Origin: Granulicella sp.
GTDB lineage: Bacteria; Acidobacteriota; Terriglobia; Terriglobales; Acidobacteriaceae
Direction of reading: 5' to 3'
Length of the DNA stretch: 64,000 nt
Assembly (NCBI GenBank): GCA_025408425.1
Contig: JANXYX010000010.1
Span: forward strand, 62,001 to 126,000
Part shown: positions 37,359-47,896 of the stretch, piece by piece
How positions within the stretch are numbered: position 1 is the first letter of the stretch
Layout of the letters: each line of letters starts with the position of its first letter
Notes under the pieces: generated by a model
What the model was told of the DNA's origin: nothing
Databases searched by the model: none
The model's input: the letters and a program-made list of their open reading frames with translations, nothing else
Program-made: the position numbers and the translations under genes

Positions 37359-37380
37359 ATGTACTCGAAATTGTATACGT
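37359..37380. promoter_or_regulatory. Putative GntR operator pair upstream of the GH127/146 gene
   Basis: Boxes ATGTACTCGA (37359-37368) and TTGTATACGT (37371-37380), 12 bp apart. Together they closely resemble the pair at 27204, 65 bp before the GH127/146 start. Confidence 0.63.
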
Positions 37381-37444
37381 TGAGTTGGAACAGCAATATT
37401 GAACACCCGGACACATTGCAAAATAGGTCATGGAATGAGGAAGC

Positions 37445-39469
37445 ATGGACTTGAAACTGACACGTAGACATTTTCTCGGCGGCGCGGCCGCAGCGGGCGC
37501 CTCAACTCTCCTGCCTTTAGAAGCCGGGGCGCGCCCGATAGCGGCCAAGACAGACAGCAAGGCAATTGCGTCGACCAGCGTTGATACTGCCAACGCTTCG
37601 CTTACGCGGGCCGCCGTCGCCAAGGTGAAGTGGAAGGCGGAGCCGTTCTCCATGACCGAAGTCCGTCTCCTGCCCAGCTTTTGGAAGGACATGATGGAGC
37701 TCAATCGGAGCTATCTCTATTCCCTGCCCAATGAGCGGCTGGCGCATAACTTCCGTGTCACCGTTGGCATCCCCTCCGACGCGGAGCCCCTCGGCGGCTG
37801 GGAGGCTCCCGACTGTGAGTTGCGCGGCCACTACGTCGGCCACTACCTCTCTTCGTGCGCTCTCCTCCACGCAGGTACCGGGGACGAGGCCATCGTCGCC
37901 AAGGCCAACGATCTTGTCGCCATTCTCGCTCAGTGCCAGGCCAAAGATGGATACCTCGGCGCTTACCCGGCCGCATTCTATGACCGCCTCCGCGCTCATC
38001 AGAAGGTCTGGGCTCCCTTCTACACCTACCACAAGATCCTGGCCGGCATGATCGATATGTATGAGCACACCGGCAACAAGCAGGCCCTCGATGTCGCCAT
38101 CAAGATGACTGACTGGGCCGACACCTACGCCAAATCCATCTCGGATGACGAGTGGCAGCGCGTCCTGCTCACTGAGCATGGCGGAATGAATGAGGCGTCC
38201 TTCAATCTGTATGCCATCACCGGTAACGCCAAGTACCGCGACCTCGGCTACCGGTTCGAGCACAAGAAGATGTTCGTGCCCCTTGCAGCCAACCAGAATA
38301 TGCTCAATGGCAATCACGCCAACACCAATATCCCAAAGATGATCGGCGCTATTCGTGGCTACGAACTGACGGGCGACACCCGCTACCAGAGCATTGCCCA
38401 GAACTTCTACCACATCGTCAAAGATCACCACAGTTATTGCACTGGCGGCACCAGCAACGGCGAGGGGTGGCACGAACCGGACGGCGTAGCCAGTCAACTC
38501 GGACCCGCTGCCGAGGAGTGCTGCTGCTCTTACAACATGATGAAACTCACGCGTCACCTCTTCGGCCAGGAACCGGACGCGAAGCACTTCGACTACTACG
38601 AGCGCATGCTGCTCAACGTTCGTTACGGCACGCAGGACCGCAATGGCATGCTGATGTACTACGTCTCGCTGCGCCCCGGCCTGTACAAGACTTTTGGCAC
38701 GCAGTTCGATGCCTTCTGGTGCTGCACCGGGACGGGCACCGAGGAGTATGCCAAGCTCAACGACTCGATCTACTTCCACGATGACTCGTCCGTCTACGTC
38801 AATCTCTTCATTCCCTCCAAACTCGACTGGAAAGAGCGTGGCCTGCAACTCCGCCAGACGACTAAATACCCCAACGAGCAGACCATCACGTTCACGGTGG
38901 ATGCTGCTCCATCCACGCCGACCAGCCTCAAGGTCCGCGTGCCTTACTGGGCCACCAAGGGCGTCACCGTAGCAATCAACAGCGAGCCGATGACTGTCAC
39001 TGCCACCCCATCCACCTATCTCGAAATCAACCACCCGTGGAAGGCCGGAGACGTCATCACCGTTAACATCCCTATGACGCTTCACATCGATCAAGCACCG
39101 GATGACAAGCAGGTTCAGGCCGCAATGTACGGTCCGCTCGTGCTCGCCGTGCGCCAGGGGAGCGAGGGTCTCACCAACTCCATGATCTACGGTGGTTCGG
39201 GTCCCCGCGGCTTCGACGACGGCTACCCGATGCCCACAGTCAGCATGCGTTTCCCTAGTCAGCGCCGGCCGAACAATGCTCCCGCTTCCGCTCCTGTCCC
39301 GCCCCCGATTGCTGACGACGGCATCTGGTTCGAACAGACTGAAGGCTCACGCCGCTATCCCTTGCAGTTCCGCACCAAGGGTCGCGGTCCCACCCACACC
39401 CTTATACCGCTCAACCTCATCATGGATGAGCGTTACTCCGTCTACGTCCGCAACGAAGGAGTCGTCTAG
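37445..39469 (+). CDS. GH127/GH146-type beta-L-arabinofuranosidase, Tat-exported
   Basis: A 674-residue protein with a Tat signal (LTRRHFLGGAAAAG). The (alpha/alpha)6 barrel carries the zinc-cysteine active site of this clan: Glu357-x-Cys359 in AEECCC and Cys426-Cys427 in FWCCTGTGTEEY. This matches the Glu-x-Cys plus Cys-Cys pattern of the bifidobacterial HypBA1 enzyme, which hydrolyses beta-L-arabinofuranose linkages of hydroxyproline arabinosides. CCTGTGTE wording also recalls GH146. Beta-sandwich domains follow from about residue 470. A third adjacent cysteine (CCC) is notable. An operator pair lies upstream. This is the strongest single link between the glycosidases and the hydroxyproline operon. 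Confidence 0.88.
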   Translation: MDLKLTRRHFLGGAAAAGASTLLPLEAGARPIAAKTDSKAIASTSVDTANASLTRAAVAKVKWKAEPFSMTEVRLLPSFWKDMMELNRSYLYSLPNERLAHNFRVTVGIPSDAEPLGGWEAPDCELRGHYVGHYLSSCALLHAGTGDEAIVAKANDLVAILAQCQAKDGYLGAYPAAFYDRLRAHQKVWAPFYTYHKILAGMIDMYEHTGNKQALDVAIKMTDWADTYAKSISDDEWQRVLLTEHGGMNEASFNLYAITGNAKYRDLGYRFEHKKMFVPLAANQNMLNGNHANTNIPKMIGAIRGYELTGDTRYQSIAQNFYHIVKDHHSYCTGGTSNGEGWHEPDGVASQLGPAAEECCCSYNMMKLTRHLFGQEPDAKHFDYYERMLLNVRYGTQDRNGMLMYYVSLRPGLYKTFGTQFDAFWCCTGTGTEEYAKLNDSIYFHDDSSVYVNLFIPSKLDWKERGLQLRQTTKYPNEQTITFTVDAAPSTPTSLKVRVPYWATKGVTVAINSEPMTVTATPSTYLEINHPWKAGDVITVNIPMTLHIDQAPDDKQVQAAMYGPLVLAVRQGSEGLTNSMIYGGSGPRGFDDGYPMPTVSMRFPSQRRPNNAPASAPVPPPIADDGIWFEQTEGSRRYPLQFRTKGRGPTHTLIPLNLIMDERYSVYVRNEGVV

Positions 39470-39739
39470 CCTCAGGGCTTATCGCACTCTGCAACCCCAG
39501 GCGGGTCCTCTCAGCGGACCCGCTTGCTGCTCTCTCCCCAGCACCTTCTGCACGCAGCCTCTCGACTGCACCCGCACCACCGGATCGACCCTTCAGTCCG
39601 GGACATTCAAGTGTCCAACAGCTTCGAGCAGCCCGACCAGCTGCGGCCGAAGCATTCACCCCGAAGCTGGCTTCGGATAGGCTGAACGCAGAGCTGCCGC
39701 CGCTCTCGATCGCCACAGTCAGTCTGGAGGCATAAGCGA

Positions 39740-41281
39740 ATGCAGCAGGCCGTAGAAGATTTTAAACTCAGAGAAACCGCTGGAGCAGGCGAAGCACCCA
39801 CACAGTTCCGCAAAGCGCTTGGCCTTTTCGACTCCATAATGATCGTCGCCGGCATCATGGTAGGCTCCGGCATCTTCATCGTCAGCGCGGAGATCTCGCG
39901 GCAGGTCGGTTCGGCCGGCTGGCTGCTCGTCGCCTGGGGCATCACCGGCGTGCTCACCGTCTTCGGTGCCCTCAGTTATGGAGAGCTCGCCGCCATGATG
40001 CCAGCCGCGGGTGGTATGTACGTCTATCTCCGTGAGGCCTTTTCACCTCTGCTCGGCTTTCTCTATGGCTGGACGCTCCTCACCGTCATCCAGACGGGCT
40101 CCATCGCCGCCGTAGCCATCGCCTTTGCCCGCTTCAGCGAGGTGCTGTTCCCGTCCGTCAACGAAAGCCACTATCTCATCGCGCCCATCCATATCCTGCC
40201 CAGCTACGCTTTGTCGCTCTCCACTGTCCAGGCCGTAGCCCTCGTTATCATCCTGCTGACGTGCTTCGTCAACACCCGCGGTGTCTCCTGGGGCAAGCTG
40301 ATCCAAAACATCTTCACCGTTGCGAAGCTCGTCGGCATGGTCATGCTCCTGGGTCTCGGCGCCATCGCCTTTTTACGTAACCCCTCAATCTTCCGTGCCA
40401 ACTTCAGCGATGCATGGCACCCTCGGCATGTCTCCCTGATCCACACCCTCGACGCCACGACCGGCTTTGGGCTCCTAGTTGCACTCTGTGTCTCGCAGAC
40501 CGGCTCACTCTTCTCTGCGGACTCATGGCACGACATTACCTTCGTCGCCGGGGAGGTCCGCAACCCAAGGCGCAACCTGCCGCTTGCCCTTGGCCTTGGA
40601 ACCTTCATCGTCATTGCGCTTTATTTGCTTTGCAACCTCTGCTACCTCGCCGTACTTCCGGTCGAGGCCATTCAGACTGCCCCGGGCGACCGCGTCGCAA
40701 CCCTGGTCGTCGATACCGTCCTGCCGGGAATTGGCAAGCTTGCCATGGGCTGCCTCATCATGGTCTCCACCTTTGGCACCGTCAATGCTCTCACTCTCGC
40801 CGGCGGGCGCGCTTGCTATGCCATGGCTCAGGATGGCCTTTTCTTCCGACGTGCCGGCACCCTCAACCGTGCCCGGGTGCCCGGCTGGGCACTCGCTATC
40901 CAATGTCTCTGGTCTTTGCTGCTGGTTCTGCCACGCACCTATAACGCCGCAACTCAAACCTACGGCAATCTCTACAGCAACCTGCTCGACTACGTGATCT
41001 CAGCTGCCCTCATCTTTTACGTCCTCACGGTTGTTGGCCTGTTCCGCTTGCGGTACACGCGGCCCGATGCGCTGAGGCCGTATCGCTGCTGGGGATATCC
41101 CTGGCTGCCGGGGCTCTATATCACCGGCTCCTCGATCATTCTGATGATGCTGTTTGCCTATCGAACGACGACCACATGGCCTGGGTTACTGATCGTGTTG
41201 AGCGGAGTTCCGGTGTATTTGTTCTTGCGTAGAAGCACTTCACAGACAAACCAGGTGACGGCACAGAAAACTTCCGGATGA
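39740..41281 (+). CDS. APC-family amino acid permease
   Basis: A 513-residue inner-membrane transporter with about twelve helices. Helix 1 has the signature GIMVGSGIF, followed by GALSYGELAAMMPAAGGMYVYLREAF, typical of amino acid/polyamine/organocation permeases. GGAGG lies ten bases before the ATG. It starts 270 bases after the GH127/146 gene, same strand, without a visible terminator between them, so it could be read from the same promoter. Hydroxyproline or proline-containing peptide-derived amino acids are plausible cargo because no other amino-acid importer is near, but the specificity is not visible in the sequence. Confidence 0.87.
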   Translation: MQQAVEDFKLRETAGAGEAPTQFRKALGLFDSIMIVAGIMVGSGIFIVSAEISRQVGSAGWLLVAWGITGVLTVFGALSYGELAAMMPAAGGMYVYLREAFSPLLGFLYGWTLLTVIQTGSIAAVAIAFARFSEVLFPSVNESHYLIAPIHILPSYALSLSTVQAVALVIILLTCFVNTRGVSWGKLIQNIFTVAKLVGMVMLLGLGAIAFLRNPSIFRANFSDAWHPRHVSLIHTLDATTGFGLLVALCVSQTGSLFSADSWHDITFVAGEVRNPRRNLPLALGLGTFIVIALYLLCNLCYLAVLPVEAIQTAPGDRVATLVVDTVLPGIGKLAMGCLIMVSTFGTVNALTLAGGRACYAMAQDGLFFRRAGTLNRARVPGWALAIQCLWSLLLVLPRTYNAATQTYGNLYSNLLDYVISAALIFYVLTVVGLFRLRYTRPDALRPYRCWGYPWLPGLYITGSSIILMMLFAYRTTTTWPGLLIVLSGVPVYLFLRRSTSQTNQVTAQKTSG

Positions 41282-41705
41282 GGGCGATCGAGTCCCACTT
41301 CTGTAAGTCACCTCGAAGGGAGAGTTGGCACTGCTTCTGGGTGGGATTGATCTTGACAACCTGGGACTACATTTTTTCCACACAAAGTGTGGGATTTGCA
41401 CACGAAAAAAATCTTTTGGAATCGATACTTTTCTGAGAGTTCGGGAGTAGTATTCATTTCACCGGAAGAGCGATCTTCCAGAAGAAGAGAGAAGACGGAA
41501 GGCCATCGGGAGAATCGGCAACGAGACTTGCCAGGCATCTGGGCAACTGGATGTTTGGGGATGGCAACAAGGAAGCTCTTGCAACAGGTGTGAGTAGCGA
41601 AGGAGCGAGGGAAACGCGGGCTTAGCTCGTGGGTTCCGAAAAACTTCGGGAGAGCAAATGTTGTGATTTGGAAGCCAAACCAAATCTTCGGAAATAGGAC
41701 AGGGA
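41282..41705 (+). ncRNA. Possible structured RNA or long structured 3-prime UTR
   Basis: No protein-like frame. On the plus strand several short perfect hairpins follow one another: CCACAC-AAA-GTGTGG near 41380, GGCAA-TTGCC (41517-41532), CCGAA-TTCGG (41636-41649), GATTTGG-CCAAATC (41665-41686). A strong terminator comes next. Boundaries are uncertain. It does not match tmRNA, RNase P or SRP RNA by wording I know. Confidence 0.35.
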
Positions 41706-41743
41706 GGGCGATATCTCGCAAGAGGTGTCGCCCTTTCGCTTTG
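41706..41743 (+). terminator. Intrinsic terminator, plus strand
   Basis: A 12-bp stem (GGGCGATATCTC with GAGGTGTCGCCC, two G-U pairs, loop GCAA, 41706-41733) followed by TTTCGCTTT. It ends either the permease transcript or a separate small RNA. Confidence 0.75.
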
Positions 41744-41752
41744 TGCGGGGTT

Positions 41753-42184
41753 TTAGTAGGGGTCTAGCGGAATGGGGGTGTTGGCGGAGGTGTGGGGGTA
41801 GGCTTCGGGGGTGGCGGCAAGGTGAGCGGTGACGGGGTTTTGGTGGATGTAGGTTTGACGGGTGGTGAAGTCCTGGGGGCTTTGGATGAGGTGGTCGGTG
41901 TAGCCGCGTTGCCAGACGGGGAGTTTGGAGGCGAGGCGGTGGGAGTAGCCGCCTTTGATGAGGTTCATGATTTGCGGGAGGGTTTTGTCGCGTGGGGTGA
42001 GGATGAGGTGGGCGTGATCCGGCATGAGGACGAAGGCGTGGAGGAGGTAGTGGGGGCGATAGTGTTGGAGGGTTTCGAGGAAGAGTTCGGCGTTGCGGGT
42101 GACCTGGAAGATGCGGCGACGATTGTAGGAAACGGTGGTGATGAAGAAAGTGCCTGCGGTGGCGGTTCTCTGCGGGATTGCCAT
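41753..42184 (-). mobile_element. REP-associated tyrosine transposase (RAYT, Y1/TnpA-REP family), intact
   Basis: A 143-residue single-domain transposase that cuts and moves REP hairpins via a tyrosine-DNA link. The HUH-type motif is His57-x-His59 in MPDHAHLIL. The catalytic tyrosine is probably Tyr112 in TYIHQNPVTA, the family signature. Its leader (42185-42233) and a REP unit (42234-42305) follow directly upstream, and the same leader plus REP recurs with a start-region relic at 8335-8504. Length is near normal for the family and no frameshift is visible, so it may be active. Confidence 0.9.
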
Positions 42185-42233
42185 GGGGTTAGTGTATGGG
42201 TGCGATTGGCGGCGGTGAAGTGCGTTGAAATAC

Positions 42234-42305
42234 AGCCTTCGGCAGAGCGGTAGCGCCTTCGGCGGGGCGTTTTATTGGCACGCCTGAAGGCGTGCCCTTC
42301 CGTGG
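42234..42305. repeat. REP unit, copy B, next to the RAYT gene
   Basis: Near-identical to 8431-8504. It contains the perfect hairpin GGCACGCC-TGAA-GGCGTGCC at 42277-42296 and lies about 50 bases upstream of the transposase start. Confidence 0.87.
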
Positions 42306-42314
42306 CGGATGTTT

Positions 42315-42479
42315 TTGTGGGAGGGTTTTGTCGCGTGTGGTGATGATGAGGTGGATGTGGTCGGGCATGACGACGAAGGCGTGGAGTTTATAGCGGCCTT
42401 CGGCTCGGTAGTGCTGGAGGGTTTCGATGAGGAGTTCGGCGTTGGTGGAGACTTGAAAGAGGCGGCGGCGGTTGTAGGT
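42315..42479 (-). pseudogene. Relic of a second RAYT gene (both ends missing)
   Basis: The translation shows TYNRRRLFQVSTNAELLIET and, later, HAFVVMPDHIHLIITTRDKT, aligning with residues ~19-71 of the intact neighbour at most positions. The start, the catalytic tyrosine region and the rest are gone. REP copy B and the intact copy replace its 3-prime part. An ATG at 42527 opens the frame, but those codons come from the end of the adjacent gene, so this is a chimeric remnant. Confidence 0.8.
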
Positions 42480-42501
42480 TCCGCCCGAGAGTTTACATAG
42501 A

Positions 42502-43446
42502 TCAGTTTGTTGTCTTAGCTTCGTCATTGTGATGAAGCGTATAAGTCCAAGAGGGGCATTTACCCTTAGCTATCCATTCGAACTTGATCTGAGATTTTCT
42601 TGAAGATCCCATCCCTGCTGGAGACATGTGGACATGCACAATTGCATATGGCGGGCCCACTGTAGTGGGATAGGCTTCGTGGCTCAATGCCAATACTTCT
42701 CGAATCGCGCTTTCAGGATGTTGCACAATCCAAGCGTCGTCTTTGTCATATTTGACCCATACTCCAAGTTGATGGAGTGAAGGATGTAATCGGTCATACT
42801 TGTCGCGTAACAATGTATTACTTATTTCAACCCAATCCAAAACATCCACAAAATATTGATTTCCGGTTAGTGTAGGCCTGCTGGCTGGTTCGACCATGAG
42901 TTGCCGAAACTTCAAATCATTGTGTTCAATTGCTATCAAAAACAAATTTCGGAATTCAAATTCTTTTGTTGCTTCAGGCATTGGCCCGAAGTTCCGCACA
43001 TTTGAGATCTGCTGCTTCGTTCTAAGGCTTGGATCGTGTAAGAGAAATGCCATCTGTTCCCAAATATCATCTACGTACTCGTTTCTTATTGCGAGGCGAA
43101 ATTGCTCGGCCGAAGGCGCGATCTTTATTGCATTCACTATTTCTTCTTCTAACGAGTAATCTTCCCCGGATGCTGTAAATCCCTCTAAAACACTGGTTTT
43201 TCCTATCAAGCCTAACTTCGTTTGATGAATCTTACAAACAAGTTCAGAGCGATCTCCTAAACCACGAATGCTATCCGCACCTACCCAATAGCCATCTGGA
43301 GTCTTGATGACAACTATGGCCGTACACCAAACATAAGCCGGTGAGACTAAAACCACCCATATGAAACATGCAAGAAAACATAGAAACCCTCTCGCTTTCT
43401 TGAGAGGGTTCCTATGTGCTGCGCAGTAGTAAAAATGAAGAATCAT
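42502..43446 (-). CDS. Exported protein resembling a proteasome/HslV-type Ntn hydrolase; start uncertain
   Basis: Up to 314 residues, visibly AT-richer than its neighbours. A hydrophobic segment (FLCFLACFIWVVLVSPAYVWC) acts as a signal peptide. Right after it comes TAIVVIKTPDGYWVGADS: if cleavage falls at Cys41-Thr42, Thr42 becomes residue 1, Asp58 falls exactly at position 17 and Lys72 at position 31. These are the places of Thr1, Asp17 and (nearly) Lys33 of proteasome beta and HslV subunits. KLGLIGK adds to the resemblance. The rest is not recognised. Codons for residues ~13-21 overlie a hairpin (43385-43410) that looks like the terminator of the upstream nrdJ gene, so translation may instead begin at a later GTG (Val31). 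Function is inference only. Confidence 0.65.
   Translation of the reverse strand: MILHFYYCAAHRNPLKKARGFLCFLACFIWVVLVSPAYVWCTAIVVIKTPDGYWVGADSIRGLGDRSELVCKIHQTKLGLIGKTSVLEGFTASGEDYSLEEEIVNAIKIAPSAEQFRLAIRNEYVDDIWEQMAFLLHDPSLRTKQQISNVRNFGPMPEATKEFEFRNLFLIAIEHNDLKFRQLMVEPASRPTLTGNQYFVDVLDWVEISNTLLRDKYDRLHPSLHQLGVWVKYDKDDAWIVQHPESAIREVLALSHEAYPTTVGPPYAIVHVHMSPAGMGSSRKSQIKFEWIAKGKCPSWTYTLHHNDEAKTTN
43385..43410 (-). terminator. Hairpin downstream of nrdJ, inside the start of the next frame
   Basis: Perfect arms AACCCTCTC and GAGAGGGTT (43385-43393, 43402-43410), followed on the minus strand by TCTATGTTTTC. It is placed as expected for the nrdJ terminator, 51 bases past its stop. Confidence 0.5.
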
Positions 43447-43460
43447 CGTGACAGCGCTCG

Positions 43461-46718
<3,258 letters not shown>

Positions 46719-46916
46719 TTGGGGAGTGCTCCTTGGTGATTCTGATGATGAAACTGAATTTTTTGATACCTGAAAACTGGGGCCTGGGACGGTGCGCCGG
46801 GGTCGGCTTGAAAAGCTTCAGAGCGCTGACAGAGTGACCGATCAGGTTGCGTCGGCTAACGTACTGGGCTGGCTAAAGCTGAAACAATCCGTATGTCATG
46901 GGGTGTTGCAGTCGTG

Positions 46917-46945
46917 AAAGTACCGCCCTCTGTAGGGTGTGTCAA
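46917..46945 (-). promoter_or_regulatory. Sigma-70-type promoter of nrdJ
   Basis: On the minus strand, a consensus -35 TTGACA, 17 bases, then -10 TACTTT. It is the best promoter match in the leader region. Confidence 0.55.
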
Positions 46946-46953
46946 GTATAAAG

Positions 46954-46967
46954 CACAACATGTTGTG
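46954..46967. promoter_or_regulatory. Palindrome CACAACATGTTGTG, NrdR-box-like operator
   Basis: A perfect 14-bp palindrome lies nine bases upstream of the -35 element. NrdR boxes share the ACA...TGT arms, but the centre here is GC-containing and only one copy is clear. Confidence 0.4.
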
Positions 46968-47247
46968 TTGTCAGTGCGAATACCTCTATTTACGGAGGGT
47001 TAATCGCGCAGAGCGCTGAAAATGGGGGATTTGGCTGTGGAAGTCTCCATTCGGGCAGAAACGAGGCGGGGATGGAGAGTGATGACAAGGTGATTAATAC
47101 GCGCATTTTTGAGCGTATGCCGCGGAGGGGGATGGAGCAAGGTGCAGGAGTGGTGCAAATAGTGTGGACAGTGGTGGAAAAGAAGGAAAAGCGGACAAGA
47201 CCGGGCGGGGCGCAAGGAGGCGGGACTGAGGCTTTGTTGGCGGGAGA

Positions 47248-47724
47248 TCAGGCAGAGATCGGTTTGCGGAGGCGGCGGTGGAGTTGAGCGGTAGCTTCGC
47301 GGTGGCAGGGGAGGCAGAGGGTGCGGAGGTTATCGAGGTCGCACTGGCCTCCGCCTTCGGCGACGGGGCGGATGTGGTCTGCGTCCCAGAGGGAGCGGCG
47401 GCTGGTGATGGACTTCATTCCGTAGAGGGAGAGGCCGGCGACGCGGGCGGGGCCCCGGGCTCGTTTGAGTGCGTTATAGATGGCAATGGTGTCGGCCTGG
47501 CAGAGGGCGCAGATGCCGCGGTCGCGGGCAAAGACCTGCTCGCGGAGGTAGCCGGGGTCGGTGCGGAGCCGCCACTGGTGGACGCAGTAGTCGGAGCAGA
47601 AGGTACGGCGGCGTTTGGCGAGGATTTCGAGCTCGCACCAGCGGCAGAGGGCAAGGCCGTTGGGACCTTTGGGGAGGGCGTGGGAGGAGGTGCGGCCGCC
47701 GGGAAGGGTGCGGGTGGGGAGCAT
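47248..47724 (-). CDS. HNH endonuclease family protein
   Basis: A 158-residue protein with two zinc-finger-like cysteine pairs early (CRWCEL, CSDYC), then CALCQAD and the HNH core: DADHIRPVAEGGGQCDLDNLR split from LCLPCHREAT, with the Asp-His pair, Asn and the closing CxxC-H. HNH proteins cut DNA and often belong to mobile introns, phages or restriction systems, but many stand alone in chromosomes. No partner gene is adjacent. The start codon at 47724 is the first plausible ATG; several bases of G-rich sequence precede it. Confidence 0.85.
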   Translation of the reverse strand: MLPTRTLPGGRTSSHALPKGPNGLALCRWCELEILAKRRRTFCSDYCVHQWRLRTDPGYLREQVFARDRGICALCQADTIAIYNALKRARGPARVAGLSLYGMKSITSRRSLWDADHIRPVAEGGGQCDLDNLRTLCLPCHREATAQLHRRLRKPISA

Positions 47725-47807
47725 GCTGGTCTCTACGATACGGTGGGCGGGTGCGAGGGATGAGTGGTGAGGTTGGTTCCGGGGGGCTTGGTTCAGGAGG
47801 GACTTAG

Positions 47808-47852
47808 ATCCTACCCTTCGCGGTGAAGCTGCGAAGGATGGGGCACCCGGAG
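47808..47852. repeat. REP-like hairpin of the GGGGCACCC family, copy 3
   Basis: Arms CCTTCGC and GCGAAGG enclose a 9-base loop and are followed by ATGGGGCACCCGG, as near 8259-8292. It lies in the 170-base gap between the HNH and Dabb genes. Confidence 0.7.
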
Positions 47853-47860
47853 TCTGGATG

Positions 47861-47890
47861 GTCGGTACGTGGGTGGTCGGTACCTGGGTG
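47861..47890. repeat. Short tandem repeat, two 15-bp units
   Basis: GTCGGTACGTGGGTG and GTCGGTACCTGGGTG stand head to tail with one mismatch, followed by a third truncated GTCGG. It directly borders the end of the Dabb gene. Confidence 0.75.
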
Positions 47891-47896
47891 GTCGGG

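Larger units (their letters stand above)
46719..47247. other. nrdJ leader and promoter region
   Basis: It holds the nrdJ promoter (TTGACA at 46945-46940, 17-base spacer, TACTTT at 46922-46917, minus strand) and an operator-like palindrome at 46954-46967, leaving a leader of about 190 bases. I looked for a cobalamin riboswitch box in the leader and did not see one. The part 46970-47247 shows no gene. Confidence 0.6.

Noticed and set aside
39470..39739. GntR operator pair upstream of the amino-acid permease
   Set aside because: No NTGTATACAA-like box was found in this gap, so direct control of the permease by the regulator is not claimed.
41308..41721. 137-codon minus-strand frame after the permease gene
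   Set aside because: Translation resembles no protein, no ribosome-binding site, and the plus strand shows hairpins and a terminator instead.
42189..42527. A second functional transposase gene of 112 codons
   Set aside because: Only the middle part is RAYT-like; the first codons belong to the neighbouring gene end and the last to the REP unit, and the catalytic tyrosine is missing.
46719..46912. Cobalamin riboswitch in the nrdJ leader
   Set aside because: A B12 riboswitch would be attractive for a B12 enzyme, but the conserved B12-box wording and expected stems were not found in the roughly 190-base leader.
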